Shown here piece after piece: positions 27,673 through 36,368 of a stretch of 64,000 bases of DNA (position 1 is its first letter; each line of letters opens with the position of its first letter). The notes below the pieces were generated by a model, which saw nothing but the letters and a program-made list of their open reading frames with translations, was not told the origin of the DNA and did not search any database. This DNA comes from Algicoccus sp048820935 (lineage in GTDB: Bacteria > Pseudomonadota > Gammaproteobacteria > Burkholderiales > Burkholderiaceae_B). Both the position numbers and the translations under genes were made by a program. The stretch is taken from contig NZ_JBMERD010000002.1 of NCBI RefSeq assembly GCF_048820935.1, forward strand, positions 124,001 through 188,000, in the 5' to 3' direction.

Positions 27673-28731
27673 TTATTGTTTGGCGAGCGCTTGAGTTTTA
27701 AAGCGTGTTTGAATGGTGTGTCGCTCATCGTCACTCAGTGGAATTAAACCAATTTCTTCCAGAGGTCCACCTAAGCCTGAGACTTCGGGGGTTAGGAAGA
27801 AGTCCACATACTCTGTTAAGCCTGGAATGATTTCCAGATGTTCACCTTTGACGTAAAAGTACAAAGGACGAGATACAGGGTAGGCACCCGAGGCAATTGT
27901 TTCGAGCGATGGGGCGATATTTTCGATTGTGGCAACTTGAAGACGATCACGGTTTTGCTCATAAAAACCCAAACCGAACACACCAATGGCTTCAGGCTGA
28001 ACATTGAGGCGAGTTAACGTTTCGGTGTAGTCGCCTGCGACCTCAATCACACGGCCATCAGAACGTAACGTGGTGCAGTAGGAGATTTTTTCTTCTTTCG
28101 GTAAAGCCTTTACTGGTTCAAACGAATCGCAGCCAGGCACTAACAGTTTTTCTTCAAATACCTCACGAGTGCCATGGTTTGATGCGGGAACAACCAGCAT
28201 GATTTCTTGTTGAGGTAAGTTCTGATTGATTTGCGACCATTCGGTATAGGGGTTGGTAACCCATTGTCCATCGATCAGGACTTTGGCGGCTGAGGCGCTG
28301 TAAATATCGGCAGCAGTGAGCGCAAACTCAGGTTGTCCTTTCGGTGAGGCAAAGACGATGCCGTCGTAACCAAACTGTATTTCAATGACATTTTTTACAC
28401 CTTGGTTGTGACATGCCTCGAGCTCTTTTTGGCTGATTGATCGGGATGCATTTGCAATGTCAGTGGTGTTAAAGCCAATGCCCTGACAAAACTGACGCAA
28501 ACCACCACCAGTCCCACCAGAACCCACAACAGGGGTTTTGAATTCAGGATGTGCGTGATTGAACTCTTCCGCTACGATGCTGGCAAAAGGTAAAACCGTG
28601 GATGAACCTGCCAGTTGTATGACATCACGTGCGTGCGCCGCACCCGCTGCGGTCATGCTGCTGAAAATCACAGTGGCGACGAACAGTTGTTTTCTTAACA
28701 TCATCAAAAATATCCTTATGTGCTTGTTCAT
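27673..28731 (-). CDS. pstS: Phosphate-binding periplasmic protein PstS
   Basis: High-affinity phosphate receptor. ATG at 28731 gives 352 residues with a signal peptide ending in AGAAHA. Mature features are IQLAGSSTVLPF at the N-terminus (phosphate loop), VGSGGTGGGLRQF, the ASRSIS segment and NHGTREVFEE. Four cysteines may form disulfides. First gene of pstSCAB-phoU, under the Pho box at 28841-28859. Confidence 0.95.
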   Translation of the reverse strand: MNKHIRIFLMMLRKQLFVATVIFSSMTAAGAAHARDVIQLAGSSTVLPFASIVAEEFNHAHPEFKTPVVGSGGTGGGLRQFCQGIGFNTTDIANASRSISQKELEACHNQGVKNVIEIQFGYDGIVFASPKGQPEFALTAADIYSASAAKVLIDGQWVTNPYTEWSQINQNLPQQEIMLVVPASNHGTREVFEEKLLVPGCDSFEPVKALPKEEKISYCTTLRSDGRVIEVAGDYTETLTRLNVQPEAIGVFGLGFYEQNRDRLQVATIENIAPSLETIASGAYPVSRPLYFYVKGEHLEIIPGLTEYVDFFLTPEVSGLGGPLEEIGLIPLSDDERHTIQTRFKTQALAKQ

Positions 28732-28825
28732 AAAGTTAGATCCCCGTTGTTTAAAACTTCTAACCAAACGGATCTAGGGTCACTAGATTGCTCCTTATTG
28801 GGATCGACAATCTAGGGATAATTGG

Positions 28826-28859
28826 ATTATGTGGAAACTTTGTGACAGTTTTATGACAG
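28826..28859 (-). promoter_or_regulatory. Pho box and -10 of the pst operon promoter
   Basis: On the minus strand 28859-28841 reads CTGTCATAAAACTGTCACA, two CTGTCA half sites spaced 11 bp as in the PhoB consensus. A -10 hexamer CATAAT follows at 28831-28826, ten bases further, the standard distance when PhoB replaces -35 recognition. The start codon of pstS is about 95 bp downstream. Confidence 0.92.
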
Positions 28860-29251
28860 GCTATGTAATTCGATTCTTAGACCGAACTTATCTTCTGGAC
28901 AGCATATTGAATCAGTGTCTTGCTGATGAGAGATTTAAAAGTTTTGAAAAATATATGAATAACTCTGAATAGAACCGTATTCACAGAGTTTGTCTAACGA
29001 ACTAACTTGTGACCTGAAAGGGTTCTTGGGCGAACGAAATTTTTATGCGCAGTCAGCATGAATTGGTCAGTTTGTGTTGTGACTGACAGTTAAGTTACAA
29101 ATGTTATAAAAACAATACAGCAAACGTGCTGTGATAGAAGACGTTTGCGATTAAACTGAGTACACTACCAGCTAGACGGTCATGTCTAAATATGCACTGA
29201 GGTCGGGTGTCAGCATTTGGATATCCACAAAACGACGAGTTGATCGATGCC
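28860..29251. other. Intergenic region between pst promoter and leuC-like gene
   Basis: About 390 bp without a supported gene. Near the leuC-like start are two alternative hairpins that share sequence: ACAGC/GCTGT at 29117-29132 and GCAAACGT/ACGTTTGC at 29120-29148. An imperfect hairpin, AACTCT and GAAT with ATTC and AGAGTT, lies around 28960-28990. I see no leucine-rich leader peptide. Confidence 0.45.
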
Positions 29252-30652
29252 ATGAGTCAAACACTATTTCAAAAAATCTGGAATCCGCACGTTGTTGTGC
29301 GTAAAGAAACGGGCCCTTCATTGCTATATATAGACCGCCATATTGTGCATGAAGGTTCGTTTCATGCATTCAATCAGTTGCGCGCGCGTGAGCTGCCGAT
29401 TCGACATCCTTCACAGGTATTTGGGGTGCCGGATCATTATGTGCCGACATGGGGTCGTCGTGCCGAAGATGCGGCAACGCCTGAAATCGCCCATATGATC
29501 ACTTTGTTTGATGACAACATGAAATGGGGTCAGATTCCTCACTTCGAGTTGGCTGATCAGCGTCAAGGCATTGTTCATGTGGTTGGACCCGAGCAAGGGA
29601 TCACGTTGCCCGGCATGACGGTGGTTTGTAGTGATAGCCATACGTCTACGCATGGCGCGCTTGGCGCCATTGCGTTTGGAATCGGACAGTCAGAAAGTAT
29701 GCACGTGATGGCAACGCAAACACTTTGGCAAATCGCACCGAAAGTGATGCGAATTCGCGTCGATGGTGTGTTACAGCCAGGTGTGTTTGCAAAAGATATT
29801 ATTTTGGCGATTATTGCTCGTATAGGTGCATCTGGCGCGGTTGGTCATGCGATTGAGTATGCGGGGTCTGCGATTTCGTCACTGAATATGGATGGTCGTT
29901 TAACGATTTGTAATATGTCGATTGAAGCAGGTGCCCGCTTGGGGAGCATTGCACCTGATGACACGACTTTTGAGTTTCTCGCAGACAAGCCACAAGTGCC
30001 ACGTGGTGCCGCTTGGGATGAAGCCCTCGCTTACTGGAAAACGTTACGCTCGGACGATGATGCTGTGTTTGATCGGGACATTGTGATGAATGCAAGCGAA
30101 ATCAGACCGATGGTCACATGGGGCACCAGTCCAGACGCAGGCTGTGCGATTGATGAGGTTGTACCTGATCCTGAAGGGTTTGCGGATATACAGACCCGTG
30201 AGGGCGCCAGGCAGGCTTTGACTTATATGGATCTGCAGCCAGGTATGAAAATGTCGGACGTGTCCATTGATCGTGTTTTTATTGGTTCCTGTACCAATAG
30301 TCGTTTGAGCGATCTGCAAGAGGCGGCTCGCGTATTGAAAGGTCGTAAAGTCAAAGTGTCCGGTCTGGTGGTGCCTGGTTCAGGTCTTGTCAAAGCACAG
30401 GCCGAAGCATTAGGACTTGACCAGATCTTTATGGATGCCGGATTGGAATGGCGTTCATCGGGTTGCTCCATGTGTGCTGCCATGAATGGCGATATTGGAC
30501 AACCCGGGGAAAGAATTGCATCGACTTCAAATCGAAACTTCGTCGGTCGACAAGGACCCGGTGCGCGCACTCATCTGATGAGTCCGGCCATGGCTGCTGC
30601 CGCAGCCGTGACGGGCAAACTAACGGATGTACGCACGCTCATCGCTGAGTAG
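29252..30652 (+). CDS. leuC: LeuC-like aconitase-family dehydratase, large subunit
   Basis: Large subunit of a [4Fe-4S] hydro-lyase of the isopropylmalate isomerase type, 466 residues from ATG 29252. Iron-sulfur ligands lie in GSCTNSR (about residue 346) and CSMC (about 405-408). CSDSHTSTHGALGA and HVVGPEQGITLPGMT are conserved. Compared with canonical LeuC it is divergent, for example WRSSGCSMCAAMNGD where LeuC normally has WRxPGCSMCLAMN. It could be the leucine enzyme, but with no leuB next to it and catabolic genes beside it, a paralogue acting on citraconate, maleate or a dimethylmalate-like acid is plausible. Confidence 0.82.
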   Translation: MSQTLFQKIWNPHVVVRKETGPSLLYIDRHIVHEGSFHAFNQLRARELPIRHPSQVFGVPDHYVPTWGRRAEDAATPEIAHMITLFDDNMKWGQIPHFELADQRQGIVHVVGPEQGITLPGMTVVCSDSHTSTHGALGAIAFGIGQSESMHVMATQTLWQIAPKVMRIRVDGVLQPGVFAKDIILAIIARIGASGAVGHAIEYAGSAISSLNMDGRLTICNMSIEAGARLGSIAPDDTTFEFLADKPQVPRGAAWDEALAYWKTLRSDDDAVFDRDIVMNASEIRPMVTWGTSPDAGCAIDEVVPDPEGFADIQTREGARQALTYMDLQPGMKMSDVSIDRVFIGSCTNSRLSDLQEAARVLKGRKVKVSGLVVPGSGLVKAQAEALGLDQIFMDAGLEWRSSGCSMCAAMNGDIGQPGERIASTSNRNFVGRQGPGARTHLMSPAMAAAAAVTGKLTDVRTLIAE

Positions 30653-30703
30653 TTTTGGCTGACAGATGCTTCTGAATCAGGCTATCACTGGAGTTGTTCC
30701 ACT

Positions 30704-31345
30704 ATGAAATCGCAGTCCACCATTTTTGAGCCACTGTCAGTTTTGACGGCACGCGCAATCGCGCTACGTGGTCCCAATATTGATACTGACCAAATTATTC
30801 CTGCTCGTTTTTTGAAGAAAGATCGTGCATTGGGTTACGGTCAGTACTTATTTTACGACGCCCGTTTTGATGAGCAGGGTGAATTAAAAAACCATGTTCT
30901 GAATCAACCGGACGACAAACGTCCTGAGATTCTTGTGGTGGAAGAGAATTTTGGTTGTGGATCCTCTCGCGAAGGAGCCGTTTATGCTCTTGCCGATTAC
31001 GGGGTGCGTGCGGTGATTGGTACCACGTTTGGCGATATTTTCCATAACAATTGTTTTAAAAATGGCGTGCTTCCGATTCGACTGAGTGCGCAGGATCATG
31101 CCCGTGTCATGGATGCGTTGGCAACACAATCAACAGACGGTGTTTCTGAGCTAACTGTCGATCTGGAATCATGTGAAGTACGTTGGGCTAATGGTCAGAT
31201 TTCGTTTGAGGTGGATGCATTTTGGCGTGAATGTTTGCTTAAAGGACTAGATGAGCTGTCTTTGACCTTGTCTTATCAGCCGCAAATCGATGCGTTTGAG
31301 ACTCAGTATCACAAGAGTTTTCCGTGGCTTAAAACGCCGATCTGA
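30704..31345 (+). CDS. leuD: LeuD-like aconitase-family dehydratase, small subunit
   Basis: Swivelling small subunit, 213 residues, pairing with the preceding large subunit 51 bp upstream. GPNIDTDQIIPARFL and ENFGCGSSREGA are conserved. Canonical LeuD has SREHAPWAL at the substrate loop, whereas here it is SREGAVYAL, which fits paralogues outside leucine synthesis. It faces the flavoprotein gene with only 20 bp between their stops. GGAG lies ten bases before the start. Confidence 0.82.
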   Translation: MKSQSTIFEPLSVLTARAIALRGPNIDTDQIIPARFLKKDRALGYGQYLFYDARFDEQGELKNHVLNQPDDKRPEILVVEENFGCGSSREGAVYALADYGVRAVIGTTFGDIFHNNCFKNGVLPIRLSAQDHARVMDALATQSTDGVSELTVDLESCEVRWANGQISFEVDAFWRECLLKGLDELSLTLSYQPQIDAFETQYHKSFPWLKTPI

Positions 31346-31365
31346 ACGAGAAATGAACTCTATGC

Positions 31366-32784
31366 TCACGCCATGTTGAGCACATCTTTTGCTGCATTTT
31401 CACCGGCTGTCGCGCCGAGCATCACAGCGGCTAATAACCCATTGCCTGAGAGATAGCCTGTGTCGCCTGCCCCTGATACACCTCGCGCAGCACCTCCGCC
31501 TGCATATAAACCTGGGATTGGATTGCCTTTGGTGTCGAGCACTTGAGCGTGTGTGTTGACGACCAGTCCGCCTTGGGTATGAAACAAAGCGCCGGTGACC
31601 TTAACCGCATAAAACGGTGGGCGTAAAATTTGTTCGGTTGTGAATTGACGGCCTGTTTGATCCATTGCGTTCTGTTCACAGAGAGACTGGGTTTGCGTCA
31701 AGGTTTGTTGCAAGGCATCTGCATCAAGCTTTGTGAGTCTTGCTAATTCTGAGACGGAGTCGGCTTGGATCACAGCCCCGGCTTGCCAGGCTTGCCGATA
31801 GTCATCGAATGCCAATGTTGCATCATGAATTCTCTGATCAAAAATATTCCAAGCAAGACCGTCGGGCTGTTGAAGGACGCGACGTGCTTGCTCAGAATAG
31901 CCATCATGTTCATTCGAAAAACGCTGTGCGTTTAGATTGACTTGCACGCCGCCCATCATCATGACGGACCAGGTGATCAGGGTCTGAAGGGGCCACGCGA
32001 CTGATCCATGGCCCTGATAAGCCCCTAGGTCTGCAGTCTGTGCATTTAGTTCATTTCCCCACAGAATCGCGTCGCCTTGATTCCCTGTGTGTCCGTGATA
32101 AACGGCGTTCATCATGTCTGGTATAAATTGCTGCACGAGGTCTGCATTGCCCCCAAATCCACTGCTAGCAAGGATGAGTGCCTTGCATCCAATGTCTTCG
32201 GTACTGCCATCAGGACGTTGAATCCGTACACCACAAAGACGACCTGCGTCAGAAACCAAGAGTTGCTGGGCGCGTGCGTCACACAAAAGATCAATGCCCG
32301 CATTCTCGACGGCATTTGTTAAGGCCCCCATCAACTCTTCCCCAGTGCGACTCGGCGTGCCGTGCATGCGCATAACGGAGTGTCCAGGATAGAGAAATCC
32401 TGTTACCAAGCTGAAGGTTAAGCCGTGCTGATCGGCAAGCCAGTGCAAAGTTTTTGCGGAACGTTGCGCACAAAGTTCAACGATCTCAGGATCCGCTTGA
32501 TGGTGATTTTTATGTTGAATGTCACTGACCATCAGGCTGGCAGAATCGGCAATGTCGAGTGATTGTTGCCAGCGACTTCCTGCTGCTGGAATTAATCCAG
32601 AGGACATCGCTGTGCTGCCGCGAGGAACAGGATCGCGTTCCAAAACTAACACATCAGCACCCGTATCTCGTGCGGCTAACGCCGCAGTCAAACCACAAGC
32701 GCCTGCCCCGACGATGACGATCGGGAGACACACTTCAGGCGCGTCGCGTAGGGTCAATATGTGAGAGTCTGGATTGGTTGTCAT
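31366..32784 (-). CDS. FAD-dependent oxidoreductase, fumarate-reductase/ketosteroid-dehydrogenase-like
   Basis: 472-residue soluble flavoprotein with an N-terminal dinucleotide fold VIVGAGACGL and ERDPVPRGSTAMSSG, a middle capping domain, and a C-terminal FAD closure PGLYAGGGAARGVSG followed by GYLSGNGLL. No signal peptide, heme or membrane segment is seen, so it is cytosolic. Such enzymes reduce or desaturate carbon-carbon double bonds beside carboxylates, as in fumarate or tricarballylate metabolism. Last gene of the minus-strand operon running from 36941. A role in reducing or oxidising an unsaturated dicarboxylate is inferred. Confidence 0.8.
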   Translation of the reverse strand: MTTNPDSHILTLRDAPEVCLPIVIVGAGACGLTAALAARDTGADVLVLERDPVPRGSTAMSSGLIPAAGSRWQQSLDIADSASLMVSDIQHKNHHQADPEIVELCAQRSAKTLHWLADQHGLTFSLVTGFLYPGHSVMRMHGTPSRTGEELMGALTNAVENAGIDLLCDARAQQLLVSDAGRLCGVRIQRPDGSTEDIGCKALILASSGFGGNADLVQQFIPDMMNAVYHGHTGNQGDAILWGNELNAQTADLGAYQGHGSVAWPLQTLITWSVMMMGGVQVNLNAQRFSNEHDGYSEQARRVLQQPDGLAWNIFDQRIHDATLAFDDYRQAWQAGAVIQADSVSELARLTKLDADALQQTLTQTQSLCEQNAMDQTGRQFTTEQILRPPFYAVKVTGALFHTQGGLVVNTHAQVLDTKGNPIPGLYAGGGAARGVSGAGDTGYLSGNGLLAAVMLGATAGENAAKDVLNMA

Positions 32785-32798
32785 GGGTGACGCGCGTC

Positions 32799-33734
32799 CT
32801 ATGTTTGCTGGGTGTTAAAAGCCTGAACGATTTGGTTGGCGGTTGTGAGCCAAATCTGGTCTTGTCGTGCCAAGAGATGGTTGAGCACACGCTCTGCTAG
32901 TGCGATACGGTGTGGTTGACCGGTGAGCCATGGGTGCAAACTAATACCGAGCATGCGCCCCGCGTTGGTAGATTGCGCTTCGCGTAACAAGAAATCAATC
33001 GCATCCGTGACTTGGTCAGCCCATTCATCTTCGCTGTGAAGATTGCTGCCCATCACAAAGCTGTCCTCGATTTCAGCGTTCAGGGGCAGCATTGTGAGCG
33101 ATCCCGTATCAAGCGTGACCGGATAAGGGAGGTCATCATTGACCCAGTCCATGCAGTAGGTGAGTCCATGTTCGGCCAGCAAAGACAGGGTGTTCCAGCT
33201 TTGGTGGCGAGCAGGACTAAGCCAGCCGTTGATCTGCTTGCCTGTAGCTGCGCGTAGGGCGCTAAGTGTTCTGACGATAGATTCAGATTCTTGCTCGCGC
33301 GTCAATTCACTCGTGTGCTGGTGATCCATATCCCAGCCATGAGCCACGATTTCACAATCTGTTTGACTGATACGCTTAATCAATTGCGGTGAATATTGTG
33401 TGAGTCGCCCGTTGACGGCATAAGTGACCGGAATTTGATTGGTTTCAAAAAACTTTAAAAACCGATAGATTCCCACGCGATTGCCATAGTCTCGTAATGA
33501 GAAATGGCGCAAATCGGGATAAGGCATCGTCATTCCGAACGGTGGCTTGAATGGTTGACCCTTTTGGTTGAGAGGGAAATGTTGGAGGCTGACATTGATC
33601 CAGACTGCGAGCGGCTTGTGATCGGGCCAGACTAAGGCGGGGCGTTGCCCCATCATGGACCATTGAAACCAATCATGATCATGACCATATTGACGTTTGT
33701 CGTACTGGAGATGGCTCGGATCGAGTTGACTCAT
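32799..33734 (-). CDS. Polysaccharide-deacetylase-fold hydrolase (PuuE/cyclic-imide-hydrolase-like), copy 1
   Basis: NodB-type (beta/alpha) barrel, 311 residues, no signal peptide. The classical TFDDG motif is not present; instead it has RDYGNRVG, as in PuuE allantoinases and cyclic imide hydrolases. IVAHGWDMDHQH gives histidines at 132, 138 and 140, and GWLSPARHQS matches the SPR motif. Cytosolic members open cyclic amides or ureides. It overlaps the next upstream gene by four bases. Its adjacency to an isochorismatase-fold amidase suggests ring opening followed by amide cleavage. Confidence 0.78.
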   Translation of the reverse strand: MSQLDPSHLQYDKRQYGHDHDWFQWSMMGQRPALVWPDHKPLAVWINVSLQHFPLNQKGQPFKPPFGMTMPYPDLRHFSLRDYGNRVGIYRFLKFFETNQIPVTYAVNGRLTQYSPQLIKRISQTDCEIVAHGWDMDHQHTSELTREQESESIVRTLSALRAATGKQINGWLSPARHQSWNTLSLLAEHGLTYCMDWVNDDLPYPVTLDTGSLTMLPLNAEIEDSFVMGSNLHSEDEWADQVTDAIDFLLREAQSTNAGRMLGISLHPWLTGQPHRIALAERVLNHLLARQDQIWLTTANQIVQAFNTQQT

Positions 33735-34687
33735 GAGAGGCCTCCATTGTTTGTTCCGGTGTGAATGTCTTGAGCGGCTTGATCGTAGTTGTGCTGCAGG
33801 TAATGCTGCGCGATTTCGCGCCCAGTCGTGATCCAGACATCACTGTGACTTGTGATGTAGTCCAAGGCTTCTTCAAAGGCGGCTAGCCGATGGGGGCAGC
33901 TGACTTGATAGTTGTGGGTTGGAATGCACATGACGGTTCCTGAGGTCGCGCCTTCTTGGTACAAACGATCGAAATGCCGTTTAAGCATCGTCAGATAGTG
34001 CCGAGGCGTTACCTTGTTGACCGCATAGACAATCGTGTCGTTCATTTCTAAAGAGTATGGAACAGAAATGAAGCGGCGTTGGCTGCGCAGTTTGATCGGT
34101 GTGGGCTGATCGTCGTGAAACAAGTCGCAGGTGTAGATGCCTGCCATACTGTCTGCCCCGAAAAGATCAGCGCCAACTTCGCTAAACAAATCAAGCGTAT
34201 GATCTGAATGGGAGAGCGCAGGTGCTAGATAGCCAGAACATTCTTGACCTGTATGGCGATAGATGGTTTCCATCGAATCACGGATCATGGTGCGTTCTTG
34301 ATCCTCAGACATGCCATAGGTATAGCGCGTGTTATAGATGCCGTGACTGAAAAACTCCCAGTTGCGTTCTTTGCAGGCGGCAATGATTTCTGGGTGATGT
34401 TCGCACAACGCGGTTGACAGCGAAATAGAACCCCGAATGCCATAGCGATCCAGAACTTGCATTTGACGTTCATGGCCGACGCGGTTTCCGTAGTCGCGAA
34501 TGGCGTAGCCAGGAATGCTGGGGTGTGGTGTAGGCCACGCTTTACGATACGGATTGATAGGTGGATCAAGTTCGTAGAATTCGATGTTTGGAGCCACCCA
34601 GAACGCAACGCGTGCACCACCGGGCCAGGTGATTTTAGGTCGGTTCTCGTAAGGCCATTCGTCGTAATAACCAGGATCGGGCTTCAT
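33731..34687 (-). CDS. Polysaccharide-deacetylase-fold hydrolase (PuuE-like), copy 2
   Basis: 318 residues, no signal peptide. It shares RDYGNRVG and GYLAPALSHSDHT with its neighbour, but its histidine motif is FSHGIYNTRYT, keeping His115 and lacking the following histidines of copy 1. The two copies are diverged and translationally coupled. This one may have a different substrate, be metal-independent as reported for PuuE, or form a hetero-oligomer with copy 1. Sugar deacetylation is unlikely without a signal peptide. Confidence 0.77.
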   Translation of the reverse strand: MKPDPGYYDEWPYENRPKITWPGGARVAFWVAPNIEFYELDPPINPYRKAWPTPHPSIPGYAIRDYGNRVGHERQMQVLDRYGIRGSISLSTALCEHHPEIIAACKERNWEFFSHGIYNTRYTYGMSEDQERTMIRDSMETIYRHTGQECSGYLAPALSHSDHTLDLFSEVGADLFGADSMAGIYTCDLFHDDQPTPIKLRSQRRFISVPYSLEMNDTIVYAVNKVTPRHYLTMLKRHFDRLYQEGATSGTVMCIPTHNYQVSCPHRLAAFEEALDYITSHSDVWITTGREIAQHYLQHNYDQAAQDIHTGTNNGGLS

Positions 34688-34706
34688 TTCGCTATTACCT
34701 CCGAAC

Positions 34707-35378
34707 TCAAGCTTGTTTTTGTTGTTGCAACCAAGTCAAAATGTCTTGAACGTTCATCACGTCGGCGTATTTGAGAACCATGTCAGTGAGGTTCGCAAAA
34801 TGATAGCTTTCGTGTTTGTCAGCCACACACTCTATGGGCACAATGGTGCGGTAGCCACGTGAGAGGCTTTCGACGACCGTGGCACGCACACAACCGGATG
34901 TTGAGCCGCCTGTCACAATGACCGTATCTGCCTGATGCCAAACCATGAGCGATTGAAGGTTGGTTTCAAAAAACGCAGAGGGCATGCGTTTGTTCATGAA
35001 GCTGTCGCGCACGAGATCAATTTCTAAACGATCATCGAGCTCGGAGCGTTCGGAGCCAACTTTAATATTTTGCAGGGAATCAACCGTATCAGTGCGCGTA
35101 CCCCAGACCCCAGCATCTTCACCCGACTCCATGTAGGCCACATTCGTCCAAACAATTGGCCAATTCAATGCGCGAAATGCCCGCACCAACTCATTAACGT
35201 ATTCGAGTTGTTTCGGGTCGGTCTCGTAGGCCGTCTTAAAAAGGTCTGTGCGCGTATAAGACTTTTGTAGATCAACGTTGACCAGAATAGCTTTTTTGCC
35301 AAATCCGAATGGGACGCGTTGCGGATTTGCCATGACTTCATGGAAGATCTCACGGGCAGTTTTGTTAGATTCAATCAT
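34707..35378 (-). CDS. Isochorismatase-fold cysteine hydrolase (N-carbamoylsarcosine/maleamate amidase type), copy 1
   Basis: 223 residues. The D-K-C catalytic triad is visible: Asp36 in LVNVDLQKS, Lys130 in FMNKRMPSAF and Cys163 in GGSTSGCVRAT. The C-terminal FANLTDMVLKYADVM resembles N-carbamoylsarcosine amidohydrolase. The family hydrolyses carbamoyl or half-amide groups with release of ammonia. It sits 19 bp upstream of the PuuE-like pair in an apparent operon, which fits a two-step ring opening and deamidation. Confidence 0.85.
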   Translation of the reverse strand: MIESNKTAREIFHEVMANPQRVPFGFGKKAILVNVDLQKSYTRTDLFKTAYETDPKQLEYVNELVRAFRALNWPIVWTNVAYMESGEDAGVWGTRTDTVDSLQNIKVGSERSELDDRLEIDLVRDSFMNKRMPSAFFETNLQSLMVWHQADTVIVTGGSTSGCVRATVVESLSRGYRTIVPIECVADKHESYHFANLTDMVLKYADVMNVQDILTWLQQQKQA

Positions 35379-35430
35379 GAAAACTCCTTGCTGGGTTGAT
35401 GTAAACAGAGGGTTAGGATGGGTGTCTGAC

Positions 35431-36309
35431 TCAGGGTTCGTATTGCTGACCGAGTTCCAGAACAGCCGGCGTTTGTATCACTTCATTGAGCTCAGTAAAG
35501 TTAAGCATCTTGTCGCGCCAGGCATCGGTCGTTCCTGTTCGTTTGAGCGATTCAAAGTAGCCCTGCATGGCAAATGTCAGTGCACGGACAAGACCGCCTG
35601 GAAAAATGACGAGTGAATAGCCTTTTTTCCTCAACGTTTGTGCGTCATCAATCGGGGTGTCACCTCCTTCGACCATATTGGCCATTAAAGGGACTTTGCC
35701 ATGCAACGCCCGCATGATTTGATCGATATGGGACTGGTCACGATAGCCTTCCACAAAAATAATGTCGGCCCCCGCCTCCTGATAGGCAACTGCTCGTTCA
35801 ATCGCGTCGCCGATACCGTTGACTGCAATGGCATCGGTGCGTCCGATGATGAGGGTGTCGTCCGAACGACGTGCGTCTACAGCTGCTTTGAGTTTGCCAA
35901 CCATTTCAGCTTTAGATACCAAGGTTTTACCTCGGAGATGGCCACATCTTTTTGGGAAACCTTGGTCTTCTAGCTGAATCGCGTGGGCACCTTCGCGCTC
36001 GAGTAATCGAACGGTACGCATGACGTTAATCGCATTACCAAAACCTGTGTCCGCATCCACAATGACGTTGACATCGGTTTGCTCACTGATATAGCGCAAT
36101 ACGTCGGCAACTTCAGTTAAGCCTAATAAACCAATGTCGGGTCCGCCCAGGCGTGTATAGGCCACGCTTGCACCTGACAAGTAAACGGTTTCGAATCCGG
36201 CCTGCTGTGCCATGCGCGCAGAAAGTGCATCGTAAACACCGGGGGCGAGACACAAATCGGTTTGTATTTGTTCCTGAATGGTGGGCATTTTTTTTGTTTC
36301 AAGGATCAT
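35431..36309 (-). CDS. Isocitrate lyase/PEP mutase family protein, copy 1
   Basis: Beta-barrel lyase of 292 residues, in the size range of methylisocitrate and 2,3-dimethylmalate lyases. SGASVAYTRLG, metal-binding VDADTGFG (Asp85 and Asp87), LEDQ and the catalytic loop FPKRCGH with Cys122 are present. The cysteine loop indicates carbon-carbon lyase chemistry more than phosphonomutase chemistry. Expected products are a 2-oxo acid and a smaller acid. It lies between the tautomerase and amidase genes of the same operon. Confidence 0.85.
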   Translation of the reverse strand: MILETKKMPTIQEQIQTDLCLAPGVYDALSARMAQQAGFETVYLSGASVAYTRLGGPDIGLLGLTEVADVLRYISEQTDVNVIVDADTGFGNAINVMRTVRLLEREGAHAIQLEDQGFPKRCGHLRGKTLVSKAEMVGKLKAAVDARRSDDTLIIGRTDAIAVNGIGDAIERAVAYQEAGADIIFVEGYRDQSHIDQIMRALHGKVPLMANMVEGGDTPIDDAQTLRKKGYSLVIFPGGLVRALTFAMQGYFESLKRTGTTDAWRDKMLNFTELNEVIQTPAVLELGQQYEP

Positions 36310-36368
36310 GGTGGGCTGCCTTTTTTTATGAGGTACTGATGTAATCGTCGTTCAACTGAACGTGATGG

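Noticed and set aside
28860..29251. Leucine leader peptide upstream of the leuC-like gene
   Set aside because: No short frame with a run of leucine codons was found, and the gene may not be a leucine biosynthesis gene.
32799..34687. Chitin or peptidoglycan deacetylases
   Set aside because: Neither protein has a signal peptide and both lack the TFDDG motif; context with an amidase favours cyclic amide hydrolysis.
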